A DNA stretch of 25,624 nucleotides from JAKAQB01 sp027320105 (GCA_027320105.1 DAHVMA010000106.1:1-25624); one strand, 5' to 3'. Counted from the first letter of the stretch, positions 9,530 through 18,763 are shown. Numbers and translations are program-made. The notes: generated by a model not told the origin, from the sequence alone.

Positions 9530-11551
9530 GGCGAGCTCCCGGAGCTCGGCGCGAAGGTCGGCGATCTCGTCGCGCAGCCGGGCGGCGTACTCGAACCGGA
9601 GATCCGCCGCCGCGTCCCGCATCTCCTCCTCGAGCGTCGAGATGAGCCGGGCCAGCTCACTGTGTGGCAGCTCCTGCAGCTCCTTGCGGGCTCGTTCGCG
9701 CCCACGGCTACGCCGGTCCCGCCCCGGCGTCGGAGCCGTCGCCTCCCGTGTACCCAACATCACCAGGATGTCGGTGATCGCCTTGCGCACCGTCTGCGGG
9801 TCTATCCCGTGGTCCTCGTTGTAGGCCTGCTGCATCGCGCGGCGGCGGTGGGTCTCGGAGATGGCCCGCCGCATGGAGTCGGTGACGGTGTCGGCGTACA
9901 TGATCACCTGCCCGTCGACGTTGCGGGCCGCCCGGCCGATCGTCTGGATCAGCGACGTCTCGGAACGCAAGAAGCCCTCCTTGTCGGCATCGAGGATGGC
10001 GACAAGGCAGACCTCGGGCAGGTCGAGACCCTCACGAAGCAGGTTGATGCCGACAAGGACGTCGAACTCACCCAGCCTAAGGTCCCGTAGGATCTCGATG
10101 CGCTGGATCGTGTCGATGTTGGAGTGGAGGTAGCGAACGCGGACCCCCAGCTCCAGCAGGTAGTCGGCCAGGTCCTCCGCCATCTTCTTCGTGAGCGTGG
10201 TGACGAGGACGCGATTGCCGCGCTCGACCCGATCGCGGATCTGCCCCATGAGGTCGTCGATCTGACCCTTCGTGGGCTTGACGATCACCTCCGGATCGAC
10301 GAGACCGGTGGGCCGGACGATCTGCTCGACGACCTGTGTCGACTCCGAGATCTCGTAGGCGCTCGGCGTGGCCGACAGGAAGATGCACTGGTTGATCTTC
10401 CCGAAGAGCTCGTCCCACCGGAGAGGCCGGTTGTCGGCTGCTGACGGCAACCGGAAGCCGTGCTCGATCAGGGTCTCCTTGCGTGAGCGGTCACCTTCGT
10501 ACTGGCCGTGCAGCTGCGGCACCGTCTGGTGAGACTCGTCGATCACGAGGAGCCAGTCGGGCGGGAAGAAGTCGATCAGCGTGTGCGACGGCTCACCGTG
10601 CTGCCGGCCGTCGATGTGGCGGCTGTAGTTCTCGATGCCGGAGCAGCTCCCGACCTCGGCAAGCATCTCCAGGTCGTACGACGTCCGCATCCTGAGCCGT
10701 TGCGCCTCGAGCAGCTTGCCATGCGATTCGAAGTGGGCCAAGCGTTGCTGGAGCTCCGCCTCGATACCCTTGATGGCGCCCTGCATCCGCTCGTCACCGG
10801 CTACGTAATGCGTCGCTGGGAACACGGTCAGCTCGTCGAGGTCCGCCAACTGCTCCCCGGTGAGGGTGTCGACGACGGTGATCCTCTCGATCTCGTCACC
10901 GAACAGCTCGACCCTGACGGCATTCTCCTCGTACGCGGGGTGCAGTTCGATCGTGTCACCCCTCACCCGGAACTTGCCGCGCACCAGGTTGGTGTCGTTG
11001 CGCTCGTACTGCATGTCCACAAGCCGGCGGAGGATCGCCCGCTGATCGTGCTCGATACCGCGCTGCAGGTGGAGTATGCGCGACCGGTACTCGTCCGGGG
11101 ACCCGAGGCCGTAGATGCACGAAACCGAGGCGACGACGATCACGTCGCGACGCGTGAGCAGCGCGGCCGTCGCTGCGTGCCGGAGGCGGTCGATCTCGTC
11201 GTTGATAGAGCTGTCCTTCTCGATGTAGGTATCGCTCGATGGGATGTAAGCCTCGGGCTGGTAGTAGTCGTAGTAGGAGACGAAGTACTCCACCCGGTTG
11301 TGCGGGAACAGCTCGCGCATCTCGTTGGCGAGCTGGGCGGCGAGCGACTTGTTGGGGGCGATGAGGAGCGTGGGTCGCTGAACCTTCTCGATCGTCCAGG
11401 CGATCGTGGCGCTCTTCCCGCTCCCGGTGATGCCGAGAAGCGTCTGGAACCGGTCCCCCCTGGAGACACCGGTGGACAACGCGGCGATGGCCGCCGGCTG
11501 GTCACCAGCGGGCGCGAACTCCGAGACGACCTGGAACGGCGGCATCGCCAC
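9512..11551 (-). CDS. uvrB: UvrABC system protein B (excinuclease subunit B)
   Basis: The helicase-like subunit that verifies DNA damage and recruits UvrC. The 679 residues are full length. Walker A is GITGSGKS (40-47), followed by AT as in mycobacterial UvrB. The damage-probing beta-hairpin is VSYYDYYQPEAYIPSSDTYI (91-110). The DESH box is at 338-341, and motif VI is QTIGRAARNVDGQVIMY. A C-terminal UVR domain (about 636-672) carries LRFEYAARLRDEI and binds UvrC. The GTG start follows the coaE TGA with no gap; an in-frame ATG lies two codons later and could be used instead. With no clear ribosome-binding site, translation is probably coupled to coaE. I saw no SOS box upstream of coaE-uvrB, unlike uvrA. 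Confidence 0.97.
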   Translation of the reverse strand: MAMPPFQVVSEFAPAGDQPAAIAALSTGVSRGDRFQTLLGITGSGKSATIAWTIEKVQRPTLLIAPNKSLAAQLANEMRELFPHNRVEYFVSYYDYYQPEAYIPSSDTYIEKDSSINDEIDRLRHAATAALLTRRDVIVVASVSCIYGLGSPDEYRSRILHLQRGIEHDQRAILRRLVDMQYERNDTNLVRGKFRVRGDTIELHPAYEENAVRVELFGDEIERITVVDTLTGEQLADLDELTVFPATHYVAGDERMQGAIKGIEAELQQRLAHFESHGKLLEAQRLRMRTSYDLEMLAEVGSCSGIENYSRHIDGRQHGEPSHTLIDFFPPDWLLVIDESHQTVPQLHGQYEGDRSRKETLIEHGFRLPSAADNRPLRWDELFGKINQCIFLSATPSAYEISESTQVVEQIVRPTGLVDPEVIVKPTKGQIDDLMGQIRDRVERGNRVLVTTLTKKMAEDLADYLLELGVRVRYLHSNIDTIQRIEILRDLRLGEFDVLVGINLLREGLDLPEVCLVAILDADKEGFLRSETSLIQTIGRAARNVDGQVIMYADTVTDSMRRAISETHRRRAMQQAYNEDHGIDPQTVRKAITDILVMLGTREATAPTPGRDRRSRGRERARKELQELPHSELARLISTLEEEMRDAAADLRFEYAARLRDEIADLRAELRELAGSQSG

Positions 11552-12286
11552 TCACGGTACCGGGCCGGTGTGACCGCGCCCTCGGGTGGCGGAGGAGCCG
11601 GCGCGACCGGCGTCCGCTGGCCCCGACTTCCTGGCGCTCTCCGCCCTCAACCAGACCCAGACCTCGTCGACCTCACGTTCGAGCCCATCCCGGTCGGCGC
11701 TGTTGTCGATGACCCAGTCGGCGAGCGAGCACCGCCTCTCCCGTGACATCTGCACCGCCACCCGAGCACGCGCGCCGGCCTCCGTGAACCCGCGGTGCTC
11801 GACGAGGCGCCGGACAGCCACCTCGACGGGAGCGTCCACGACCACCACGACGTCCAAGCCGTAGAGTGCCCGTCCGCCCTCGTCCAGAAGCGCGATGTCG
11901 AAGACCGTGACGGGCCAGCCGCCGTCCGGACGAGCACCGGCTGCATCCGATGCCCCCTCCGAGCGACCCCCTCGCGCCTCGGCAGCGGCGGCGAGCTCGA
12001 GCAACCGTGCGCCGATGGCGGGATGGGTCAGCTCTTCGAGGTCGGCCCTCGCCACCGGATCGGAGAAGACGATCGCCGCAAGCGCCGGTCGATCGAGCCG
12101 GCCGTCCGGCAGCAACACGCCGGGTCCGAACCGTGCCACTAGCGGAGCGTATGCCGGCGCTCCCGGCTCCACGACCTGCCGAGCGACGAGATCGGCGTCG
12201 AGGATGACGGCGCCCCGGGCAGCCAGGGCGGCGGCGACGGTCGACTTGCCCGACCCGATCCCTCCTGTGAGCCCACACCGCAGCAC
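11552..12286 (-). CDS. coaE: Dephospho-CoA kinase
   Basis: CoaE phosphorylates the 3'-hydroxyl of dephospho-CoA in the last step of coenzyme A synthesis. The GTG start gives 244 residues. The P-loop GGIGSGKST is at 8-16, the substrate-site motif ILDADLVARQVVEPG at 28-42, and the C-terminal core motifs VVVVDAP (147-153) and DWVIDNSAD (190-198) are present. Two oddities stand out. There is a Gly/Ala-rich insertion at about 100-124. The usual DIPLLFE-type motif reads DIALLDE. Both make the protein somewhat divergent but not broken. Residues 218-244 form a disordered basic tail. The frame stays open far upstream (to 12541), but the P-loop normally lies near residue 8, which fixes the start at 12286. 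The coaE-uvrB order is common in Actinobacteria. Confidence 0.92.
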   Translation of the reverse strand: MLRCGLTGGIGSGKSTVAAALAARGAVILDADLVARQVVEPGAPAYAPLVARFGPGVLLPDGRLDRPALAAIVFSDPVARADLEELTHPAIGARLLELAAAAEARGGRSEGASDAAGARPDGGWPVTVFDIALLDEGGRALYGLDVVVVVDAPVEVAVRRLVEHRGFTEAGARARVAVQMSRERRCSLADWVIDNSADRDGLEREVDEVWVWLRAESARKSGPADAGRAGSSATRGRGHTGPVP

Positions 12287-12539
12287 CGCTCGAAAAGCTA
12301 CCGGCCCTGGGGCGGCGGCGGTTTGGCCGGGTCGCGCCGCATCACCACCCAGAGTCGCCGATATCCGACACAACGCCCGGCTCGCTGACGCTGACCGTGA
12401 CGCCAGCCGCACTGGGCGTGCCCAAGCCGGAGAAGGGAGCACATCCTGATGCGGGGGCCATCCGGCAACGCTATTGTCAGATCGTTGCTCGCCTCTGGAG
12501 CAAGTTGTCAACCAGTCTCGTCGACCCGTGGCGGTGCCC

Positions 12540-12824
12540 ATGAGCGAGAAGAACTTCGAGCAGCACCGTCAGCAGCTGTTGCAGAGCTTGTTCGGTGTTG
12601 ACGTCCCCACCGGTCTGAGCAGCACCCTGCTCCGTACATCCGACGTGGCTGCCCTGTTCCAGGTGTCTGAGCGTACGATCTCCGACTGGGCACGCCGGGG
12701 ACGGATCCCGTCGGTCCGCACGCCCGGCGGTCACCGACGGTACCCGGCGGAGGAGATCCGCCGGATCATGCGCGAGGCCGACTGGGACACATCACCCGCC
12801 GACGACACCCCCAAGGCCGGCTGA
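12540..12824 (+). CDS. BldC-like helix-turn-helix DNA-binding protein
   Basis: A small MerR-superfamily DNA-binding protein without an effector domain. With the ATG at 12540 it has 94 residues. The winged helix-turn-helix spans about 30-80: LLRTSDVAALFQVSERTISD and then RIPSVRTPGGHRRYPAEEIR. The TPGGHRRY stretch is the hallmark of the BldC/excisionase-like HTH_17 group. Residues 1-29 form an amphipathic N-terminal extension absent from the ~68-residue Streptomyces BldC. The start is uncertain: an in-frame GTG at 12528 and a TTG at 12474 are possible and none has a strong ribosome-binding site. TATTGT at 12472-12477 could be a -10. It is divergent from coaE (253 bp apart) and ends 28 bp from the convergent ald stop. 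A transcription-factor role is likely; its targets are unknown. Confidence 0.85.
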   Translation: MSEKNFEQHRQQLLQSLFGVDVPTGLSSTLLRTSDVAALFQVSERTISDWARRGRIPSVRTPGGHRRYPAEEIRRIMREADWDTSPADDTPKAG

Positions 12825-12852
12825 GCCTCTCTGGACCTGCCAGCACGTCGTC

Positions 12853-13964
<1,112 letters not shown>

Positions 13965-13968
<4 letters not shown>

Positions 13969-14315
13969 GTGGGACTCAACCCCCTGCGACGGAAGGACGG
14001 GAAACATTCTTGACGGGGGGGATCGATACGGCGCACGTTCCCCCGACAGCCGCCGATCACGCTACACAGGACGGCGCGCAACGGGCCCCGCAAAGAGGCA
14101 GTCCTCCGCAGCGGCACGGCGCCCGGAGGGCGGTCGGACGGCGTGGTGCCCCGCCACGGTTGGAAGGCCGGGGCTGCGGCGCGGGATGCGGCATCGACGT
14201 CCTCGGGTCCCGACACGGGCGCGGTGCCGCGGGCCTCGCCGGTGCCCGGGTCGACGACATCGGCCGTCCTGCCGTCCTCGGCGGCGGCGGAGCTGCCGTC
14301 GAGGAAGTTGGGCAT
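13965..14315 (-). pseudogene. N-terminal remnant of an aminobutyraldehyde-type aldehyde dehydrogenase
   Basis: From an ATG at 14315 the frame reads MPNFLDGSS, then DVVDPGTGEARGTAPVSGPE, DVDAASRAAAPAF and WRGTTPSDR. This is the standard opening of gamma-aminobutyraldehyde/betaine-aldehyde dehydrogenases. Similarity covers about 62 residues (14130-14315) and then fades. The Rossmann domain and catalytic Cys/Glu, normally 400 more residues, are absent, and none of the three frames down to ald resembles the rest of the family. The frame continues without a stop for 116 residues and ends in TGA at 13965-13967, overlapping the ald ATG as ATGA. In Streptomyces such dehydrogenases sit beside the same Lrp regulator and aminotransferase types seen here. 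A large internal or 3' deletion is likely. A residual translated leader coupling to ald cannot be excluded. Confidence 0.7.
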
Positions 14316-14434
14316 GGTCAGTCGGCTCTCGGTCACTGGAATCGAATCCCTCCCGCGTGCGGGCGCATCCTTCCACACGTGGTCCCTTCGAGGCAACGAA
14401 TCCTCTGTGGAGAGGTCCCCGGGCGAAGGTTTCC

Positions 14435-14463
14435 TTGACAGCAGCACGGCTCGGCGGCACAAT
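14435..14463 (+). promoter_or_regulatory. Sigma-A-type promoter for the Lrp/AsnC-aminotransferase-oxidoreductase operon
   Basis: A perfect -35 hexamer, TTGACA (14435-14440), is followed after exactly 17 bp by CACAAT (14458-14463), which matches 4 of 6 bases of TATAAT. The predicted start of transcription is near 14470. That is about 46 nt upstream of the GTG at 14516, with GGAAGGAAC (14498-14506) in between. Upstream of it, CCCGC-GT-GCGGG (14352-14363) and CCAC-AC-GTGG (14374-14383) are small dyads that could bind a regulator. Confidence 0.6.
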
Positions 14464-14515
14464 CGTGCGGAGCTCGCGCGCTCGTCCGCCGCGTCCTGGA
14501 AGGAACCGCACCGTC

Positions 14516-15145
14516 GTGAGTCGACCTGCGGGCCGCTCGCTTCGAGGGGCTCCGCTCAATCCACGTCCGGCTTCGAGCAGCGTGGCCGTCGGGCTGCTCG
14601 GGGCCTCGTCCGGCGCGTCGCGCCCCCACGCAGCCGGCGCAGGCATCAGCGCCGAGGAGCCAAGGACGTCTCCCGACTCCGGGATCCGGGACGCCAGTGG
14701 CCGGCTCGACGAGCTGTCCAAGCGGATCATCGAGCAGCTCCAACAGGACGGCCGCCGTTCCTACGCTGCGATCGCACGCGCCGTGGGTCTGTCGGAAGCC
14801 GCGACGCGGATGCGGGTGCAGCGCCTGCTCGAGGAGGGCATCGTCCAGATCGTCGCCGTCACCCGCGCCGAGGCCGTCGGCTTCCGCCGCCAGGCGATGC
14901 TCGGCGTCCGGGTCGAGGGCGACATCCGCTCCGTGGCGCGCAAGCTCTCTGCCGTGCCCGAAGCGGAGTACGTGGTCGTCTGTGCCGGGCAGTACGACCT
15001 GCTGGTGGAGCTCATCTGCGAGGACGACGAGCACCTCCTGCGGGTGATCGACAACGGCGTGCGATCCATCCCCGGCGTGCACAGCACCGAGACCTTCGTA
15101 TATCTACGACTCGAGAAGGAGAACTATCAATGGGGGACACGATGA
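14516..15145 (+). CDS. Lrp/AsnC-family transcriptional regulator
   Basis: A feast/famine DNA-binding regulator, probably controlling the amine/amino-acid genes around it. The conserved part starts at SGRLDELSKRIIEQLQQDGR and includes the helix-turn-helix YAAIARAVGLSEAATRMRVQ. The C-terminal RAM ligand-binding, oligomerising domain follows (YVVVCAGQYDLLVELIC, then IPGVHSTETFVYLRL). The start is uncertain. The GTG at 14516 (209 residues) has GGAAGGAAC upstream and a fitting promoter. A GTG at 14582 (187 residues) also works. Either gives an unusually long Ala/Ser/Pro-rich, disordered extension of 40-60 residues before the helix-turn-helix; typical members have about 150 residues. The 3' end overlaps the aminotransferase start by 16 nt. 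It is divergent from the aldehyde dehydrogenase remnant and ald, so it is well placed to control both directions. Confidence 0.9.
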   Translation: MSRPAGRSLRGAPLNPRPASSSVAVGLLGASSGASRPHAAGAGISAEEPRTSPDSGIRDASGRLDELSKRIIEQLQQDGRRSYAAIARAVGLSEAATRMRVQRLLEEGIVQIVAVTRAEAVGFRRQAMLGVRVEGDIRSVARKLSAVPEAEYVVVCAGQYDLLVELICEDDEHLLRVIDNGVRSIPGVHSTETFVYLRLEKENYQWGTR

Positions 15146-16548
15146 TGACACCAGCGCCCGGAGACGAGCCGATCGTCGCCGAGGCCGACGACGCTCACCT
15201 GCAGGAGGCCGCCAAGCGCCACCTGTGGATGCACTTCACGAGGATGTCCTCCTACGACAGCCACGATGTCCCGATCATGGTCCGCGGCGACGGTCCGTGG
15301 GTCTACGACAGCCGAGGCAAGAAGTACCTCGATGGGCTGTCGGGTCTGTTCGTGGTGCAGGCCGGGCACGGTCGCCGCGAACTGGCCGATGCCGCCTCCC
15401 GCCAGGCGGAGACGCTGGCGTACTTCCCACTGTGGAGCTACGCCCACCCCAACGCCATCGAACTGTCGGAACGCCTCGCCTCGCTGACGCCCGGAGACCT
15501 CAACCGGGTCTTTTTCACGACCGGCGGCGGCGAGGCGGTCGAGTCGGCGTGGAAGCTGGCACGGCAGTACTTCCGATCCCAGGGCGAACCGGGGCGCTAC
15601 AAGGTCCTGTCACGCAACATCGCATACCACGGCACCACCATGGGCGCCTTGTCGATCACCGGGCTGCCCGACATCAAGGCGCCGTTCGAGCCGCTCGTCC
15701 CCGGGTCGGTGCGGGTGCAGAACACCAACTTCTACCGCGCCCCCGAGCACGCCGACGACATAGAGGCGTTCGGGCAGTGGGCAGCCGAGGACATCGCAAC
15801 CCGGATCGAGATGGAAGGCCCCTCGTCGGTCGCCGCCATCTTCGTGGAGCCTGTCCAAAACGCCGGCGGCTGCTTCCCGCCGCCTCCCGGATACTTCCAG
15901 CGCGTCCGGGAGATCTGCGATCACTACGGCGTGCTGCTCGTCTCCGACGAGGTGATCTGCGCTTTCGGGCGTCTCGGGTCGTGGTTCGGCGCCGAGCGCT
16001 ACGGCTACGTGCCGGACATGATCACATGCGCCAAGGGACTCACGAGCGGCTACTCGCCGCTCGGGGCACTCCTCGTGAGCGATCGGATCATGGAGCCGTT
16101 CCTCACCGGCGAGGCATCGTTCAGCCACGGCTTCACCTTCGGCGGCCACCCGGTTTCGACGGCGGTAGCGCTCGCCAACCTCGACCTGTTCGAGAAGGAA
16201 GACCTGATCGGCAATGCCAACCGGCGGGCCGCTGACTTCCGGGCTGTGCTGGAAGGACTGCGGGACCTGCCGATCGTCGGCGACGTTCGCGGCGACGGGT
16301 ATTTCTACGGGATCGAGATGGTGAAGGACAAGGCAACCAAGGAGTCCTTCGACGAAGCCGAGTCGGAACGCCTCCTTCGCGGCTTCCTGTCGCCGGCGCT
16401 CTACGACGCCGGGCTGGTGTGCCGGGCCGACGACCGCGGCGATCCCGTCATCCAGTTGGCACCGCCGCTCGTATGCGAGCAGGAGCACTTCAACTTCATC
16501 GCCGATGTCCTGCGCTCCGTGCTCAGCCAAGCGTGGGCGAGGCTCTGA
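15130..16548 (+). CDS. Class-III PLP-dependent aminotransferase (amine/polyamine:pyruvate type)
   Basis: A PLP enzyme moving an amino group from an omega-amine or amino acid to a keto acid. It has 472 residues. The ATG at 15130 has an excellent ribosome-binding site, AAGGAG at 15116-15121, 8 nt upstream, inside the preceding gene. Class-III features are the phosphate-binding TTGGGEAVESAWKLAR (130-145), AYHGTTMGALSITG (165-178), EPVQNAGG (240-247), VSDEVICAFGR with Asp273, and the Schiff-base lysine Lys302 in ITCAKGLTSGYSP. It closely resembles the Streptomyces enzyme encoded beside an Lrp regulator and an aminobutyraldehyde dehydrogenase in putative polyamine-catabolism clusters. Likely substrates are putrescine-like diamines, beta-alanine or GABA with pyruvate as acceptor, but specificity cannot be read from sequence. 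The downstream oxidoreductase overlaps it by 16 nt. Confidence 0.92.
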   Translation: MGDTMMTPAPGDEPIVAEADDAHLQEAAKRHLWMHFTRMSSYDSHDVPIMVRGDGPWVYDSRGKKYLDGLSGLFVVQAGHGRRELADAASRQAETLAYFPLWSYAHPNAIELSERLASLTPGDLNRVFFTTGGGEAVESAWKLARQYFRSQGEPGRYKVLSRNIAYHGTTMGALSITGLPDIKAPFEPLVPGSVRVQNTNFYRAPEHADDIEAFGQWAAEDIATRIEMEGPSSVAAIFVEPVQNAGGCFPPPPGYFQRVREICDHYGVLLVSDEVICAFGRLGSWFGAERYGYVPDMITCAKGLTSGYSPLGALLVSDRIMEPFLTGEASFSHGFTFGGHPVSTAVALANLDLFEKEDLIGNANRRAADFRAVLEGLRDLPIVGDVRGDGYFYGIEMVKDKATKESFDEAESERLLRGFLSPALYDAGLVCRADDRGDPVIQLAPPLVCEQEHFNFIADVLRSVLSQAWARL

Positions 16549-17990
16549 TCGCAGGCGACGGCGCCACTTCGCCCACCGCCGCCACGGCGCCGGACCCCCG
16601 CTCCGAGCGGCTCGTGAACGGGCAGGTCAGCTTCTGGCACTCCACCCTCGGACCACCACCTGCTCGTCCGTCGTTGCCGGGACCCACCGAGGCCGACGTC
16701 GCCATCGTCGGTGCCGGGTACACCGGGCTGTGGACGGCATGGGCGCTGCGCCGCGCCCAGCCTGGGCTCCGAGTCGTCGTGCTCGAGCGCAACCACGTCG
16801 GTTACGGCGCGAGCGGTCGCAACGGCGGATGGCTGTCCGGGCTGATGCCCGGCAACGCGCAGGTCCTAGCCCGAGGGCCAGCCGGACGCGAGGGGGTCGT
16901 CGGCCTCCAAAGGGCCTTGCAGCGTGCCGTCGACGACGTGCTGGCCGTCTGCGCCGAGGAAGGCATCGACGCCGATCAGGCCAAGGGTGGGACCCTGCAG
17001 GTGGCGACCACGCCGGCACAGCTCGGCCGCCTCCGCGCGCACCTGGCCGCAGGGCGGGCATGGGGCGTCGACCCCGAGGACGCTCGCGAGTTGAGTGCCG
17101 GGGAGCTCGCCGCGCGAGTGCAGGTCGCCGGCGCCCTCGGTGCCGTCCACAGCCCACATTGCGCCCGGATCCACCCCGTCAAGCTGGTTCGCGGGCTAGC
17201 CGACGCCGTCGAACGCCGCGGCGGCGAGATCTTCGAGCGCTCCCCGGTTCTCTCCATCGGCGACCACCGGGTTGAAACGCTGACCGGCACGGTCAGCGCC
17301 CGGTGGGTGGTGCGCGCCACGGAGGGCTACACCGCCGGTCTGCCCGGCCTGCGGCGCGCGCTGCTTCCCATGAACAGCTCCATGATCGTCACGGCACCGC
17401 TCGGCGACCAGCGCTGGGACGCCATCGGCTGGAAGGACTCCGAGACGATCTCGACCGCAGCACACGCGTACCTGTACGCGCAGCGCACGGCCGACGGCCG
17501 CATAGCGATCGGTGGCAGAGGAGTCCCCTATCGCTGGGCTTCGGGGACGGACCACCGCGGAGCCACCGACGCCTCGACGATCACCTCACTGGCGGAGGCC
17601 GTCTCGCGGCTCTGGCCGGCTGCGGTCGATGTGCCCGTCGAGCACGCCTGGTGCGGCGTGCTCGGGGTCGCCCGCGACTGGACCCCGAGCGTGGTGGTGG
17701 ACGGCGCGTCAGGGCAGGCTTGGGCGGGTGGATACGTCGGCGACGGCGTGGCGGCCTCCCACCTCGCCGGCCGCACCCTCGCCGACCTCATCCTCGGGCA
17801 GGACACGCCCCTCACCCGGCTGGCGTGGGTGGGCCACACGTCGCGGCCGTGGGAGCCGGAGCCATTCCGCTGGCTCGGGGCCCGCGGGCTCTACGTCATG
17901 TACCGGGCGGCCGACAGGGTCGAGGCCGGTGGCCGGGCACGTCCGTCGGCGCTGGCTGCGATTGCCGATAGGATCGCGGGGCGCCCGTAG
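16533..17990 (+). CDS. FAD-dependent amine oxidoreductase (PuuB/DAO-like)
   Basis: A flavoprotein of the D-amino-acid oxidase superfamily, resembling gamma-glutamylputrescine oxidase, that would oxidise an amine or amino acid to an imine/aldehyde. With the GTG at 16533 it has 485 residues. The dinucleotide-binding loop is VAIVGAGYTGLWTAWALR with the ribose-binding Glu at the end of beta-2 (VVVLERN). The family motif YGASGRNGGWLSGLMPGN is present. Near the C-terminus GGYVGDGVAASHLAGRTLAD is the second FAD contact. The start is uncertain. The GTG at 16533 overlaps the aminotransferase by 16 nt, and a GTG at 16614 (458 residues) sits right before the conserved VNGQVSFWHS. Neither has a good ribosome-binding site. 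No glutamylputrescine synthetase is visible in the window. The 3' end overlaps the convergent usp gene by 95 bp. Confidence 0.9.
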   Translation: MGEALIAGDGATSPTAATAPDPRSERLVNGQVSFWHSTLGPPPARPSLPGPTEADVAIVGAGYTGLWTAWALRRAQPGLRVVVLERNHVGYGASGRNGGWLSGLMPGNAQVLARGPAGREGVVGLQRALQRAVDDVLAVCAEEGIDADQAKGGTLQVATTPAQLGRLRAHLAAGRAWGVDPEDARELSAGELAARVQVAGALGAVHSPHCARIHPVKLVRGLADAVERRGGEIFERSPVLSIGDHRVETLTGTVSARWVVRATEGYTAGLPGLRRALLPMNSSMIVTAPLGDQRWDAIGWKDSETISTAAHAYLYAQRTADGRIAIGGRGVPYRWASGTDHRGATDASTITSLAEAVSRLWPAAVDVPVEHAWCGVLGVARDWTPSVVVDGASGQAWAGGYVGDGVAASHLAGRTLADLILGQDTPLTRLAWVGHTSRPWEPEPFRWLGARGLYVMYRAADRVEAGGRARPSALAAIADRIAGRP

Positions 17991-18672
17991 GGGGCGCCGG
18001 CGGGGCCGCTCCGCCGCCTGGGGAGCGGATGTCCCAGCCGGTCGGCACGACGAGCACCGGGCAGCGTGCCCGCTGCAGCACCTCCCGGGAGAGGCTGCGC
18101 TGCAGCACGCCGATCGGCCGGCGCCGGTGGCGGGATCCGATCACGATCATCGACGCTTCGGTCGCGGCGGCCTCGCCGACGATCGCCCCTGCCAGGTCCG
18201 AGATGGGAGCCCCTCGGACGGTCGCCTGCGCTTGCACTCCGCCGCGCCGCAGGCGCTCCACGCCGTCGTCGGCGGTGGCGCACGCCTCGGCCATGGACTC
18301 CGAGTAGAAGCGGCTGCCCCTCACGACGTCGTACGCCCGCAGGTGCAGGACCATGACCCCGCGGCCGGTCGCGCCGGCGAAGGCGATCGCCGCGTCCACC
18401 GCCCCACAGGCGGCAGGGGAACCGGAGTACGGCAGCAGCACCAACGACCCCCGGCTTCCGCCGGCTGCCTTGCCGTCGCCGTCGGGGTCGCCGGGTTGTA
18501 GGCGCAGGTAGTTGCCGATCTCCTCGAAGAGCACTGAAACTCCCGGCGCCCCCGAGCAAGGAGCGGCGGCGCCAGCGACACTCGCAGTCGAGCGTCGCGC
18601 CAGCTGGTTGAGCTGCGCAGCCGAAGAGCTCGTGTCAGAGGTGCCGCTCACCTCGGATAGCGAGCTTGCCAT
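17896..18672 (-). CDS. Universal stress protein (UspA) family, last gene of the kdp operon
   Basis: A cytoplasmic UspA-fold protein of 258 residues. A low-complexity N-terminus (1-74) is followed by one Usp domain at about 75-212: SLVLLPYSGSP, VMVLHLRAYD, SMIVIGSRHRRRPIGVLQRS and CPVLVVPTGW. The ATP-binding pattern Gx2Gx9G(S/T) is degenerate: His replaces the second Gly, and QRSLS replaces GS. Nucleotide binding may therefore be altered or lost. Residues 213-258 form a Pro/Gly/Arg-rich tail. About the last 31 residues are encoded antisense to the end of the FAD oxidoreductase (95-bp overlap of 17896-17990). The ATG follows the kdpF stop by 1 nt, with GGAG upstream inside kdpF, so it is co-transcribed with the Kdp genes. 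A K+- or osmotic-stress role is inferred from this. Confidence 0.88.
   Translation of the reverse strand: MASSLSEVSGTSDTSSSAAQLNQLARRSTASVAGAAAPCSGAPGVSVLFEEIGNYLRLQPGDPDGDGKAAGGSRGSLVLLPYSGSPAACGAVDAAIAFAGATGRGVMVLHLRAYDVVRGSRFYSESMAEACATADDGVERLRRGGVQAQATVRGAPISDLAGAIVGEAAATEASMIVIGSRHRRRPIGVLQRSLSREVLQRARCPVLVVPTGWDIRSPGGGAAPPAPPTGAPRSYRQSQPAPTDVPGHRPRPCRPPGT
17980..17998 (+). terminator. GC-rich hairpin at the end of the oxidoreductase gene
   Basis: GGCGCCC (17980-17986) pairs perfectly with GGGCGCC (17992-17998) across a 5-nt loop containing the TAG stop codon of the FAD oxidoreductase. No T-run follows, so it may be a weak or factor-assisted terminator. It also lies within the tail of the convergent usp gene. 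Confidence 0.3.
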
Positions 18673-18673
18673 C

Positions 18674-18763
18674 TCACAGCTTCTCCGGGTACAGCACCGC
18701 CCAGAAGAGGAACACGAACAGCAGAATGCTCAAGATGAACGCTACGATTTCGACGATACTCAC
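18674..18763 (-). CDS. kdpF: KdpF, small membrane subunit of the K+-transporting ATPase
   Basis: A 29-residue single-span membrane peptide. It starts at a GTG preceded by GGGAAGGTGG. The hydrophobic helix IVAFILSILLFVFLFWAVL leads into the C-terminal YPEKL, which matches the PE[KR][LF] ending typical of KdpF. KdpF is known to sit at the KdpA interface and stabilise the complex. Its place is unusual. Here it lies downstream of kdpC and a second small membrane gene, whereas kdpF normally precedes kdpA. The stop codon is 1 nt from the usp start, so the two are likely translationally linked. Confidence 0.85.
   Translation of the reverse strand: MSIVEIVAFILSILLFVFLFWAVLYPEKL

Noticed and set aside
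12448..12603. Short open frame with ATG at 12448 and a purine-rich GGAGAAGGGAG upstream, in front of the BldC-like gene
   Set aside because: It runs out of frame into the BldC-like gene, its product has no recognisable feature, and the overlapped gene has a clear conserved domain.
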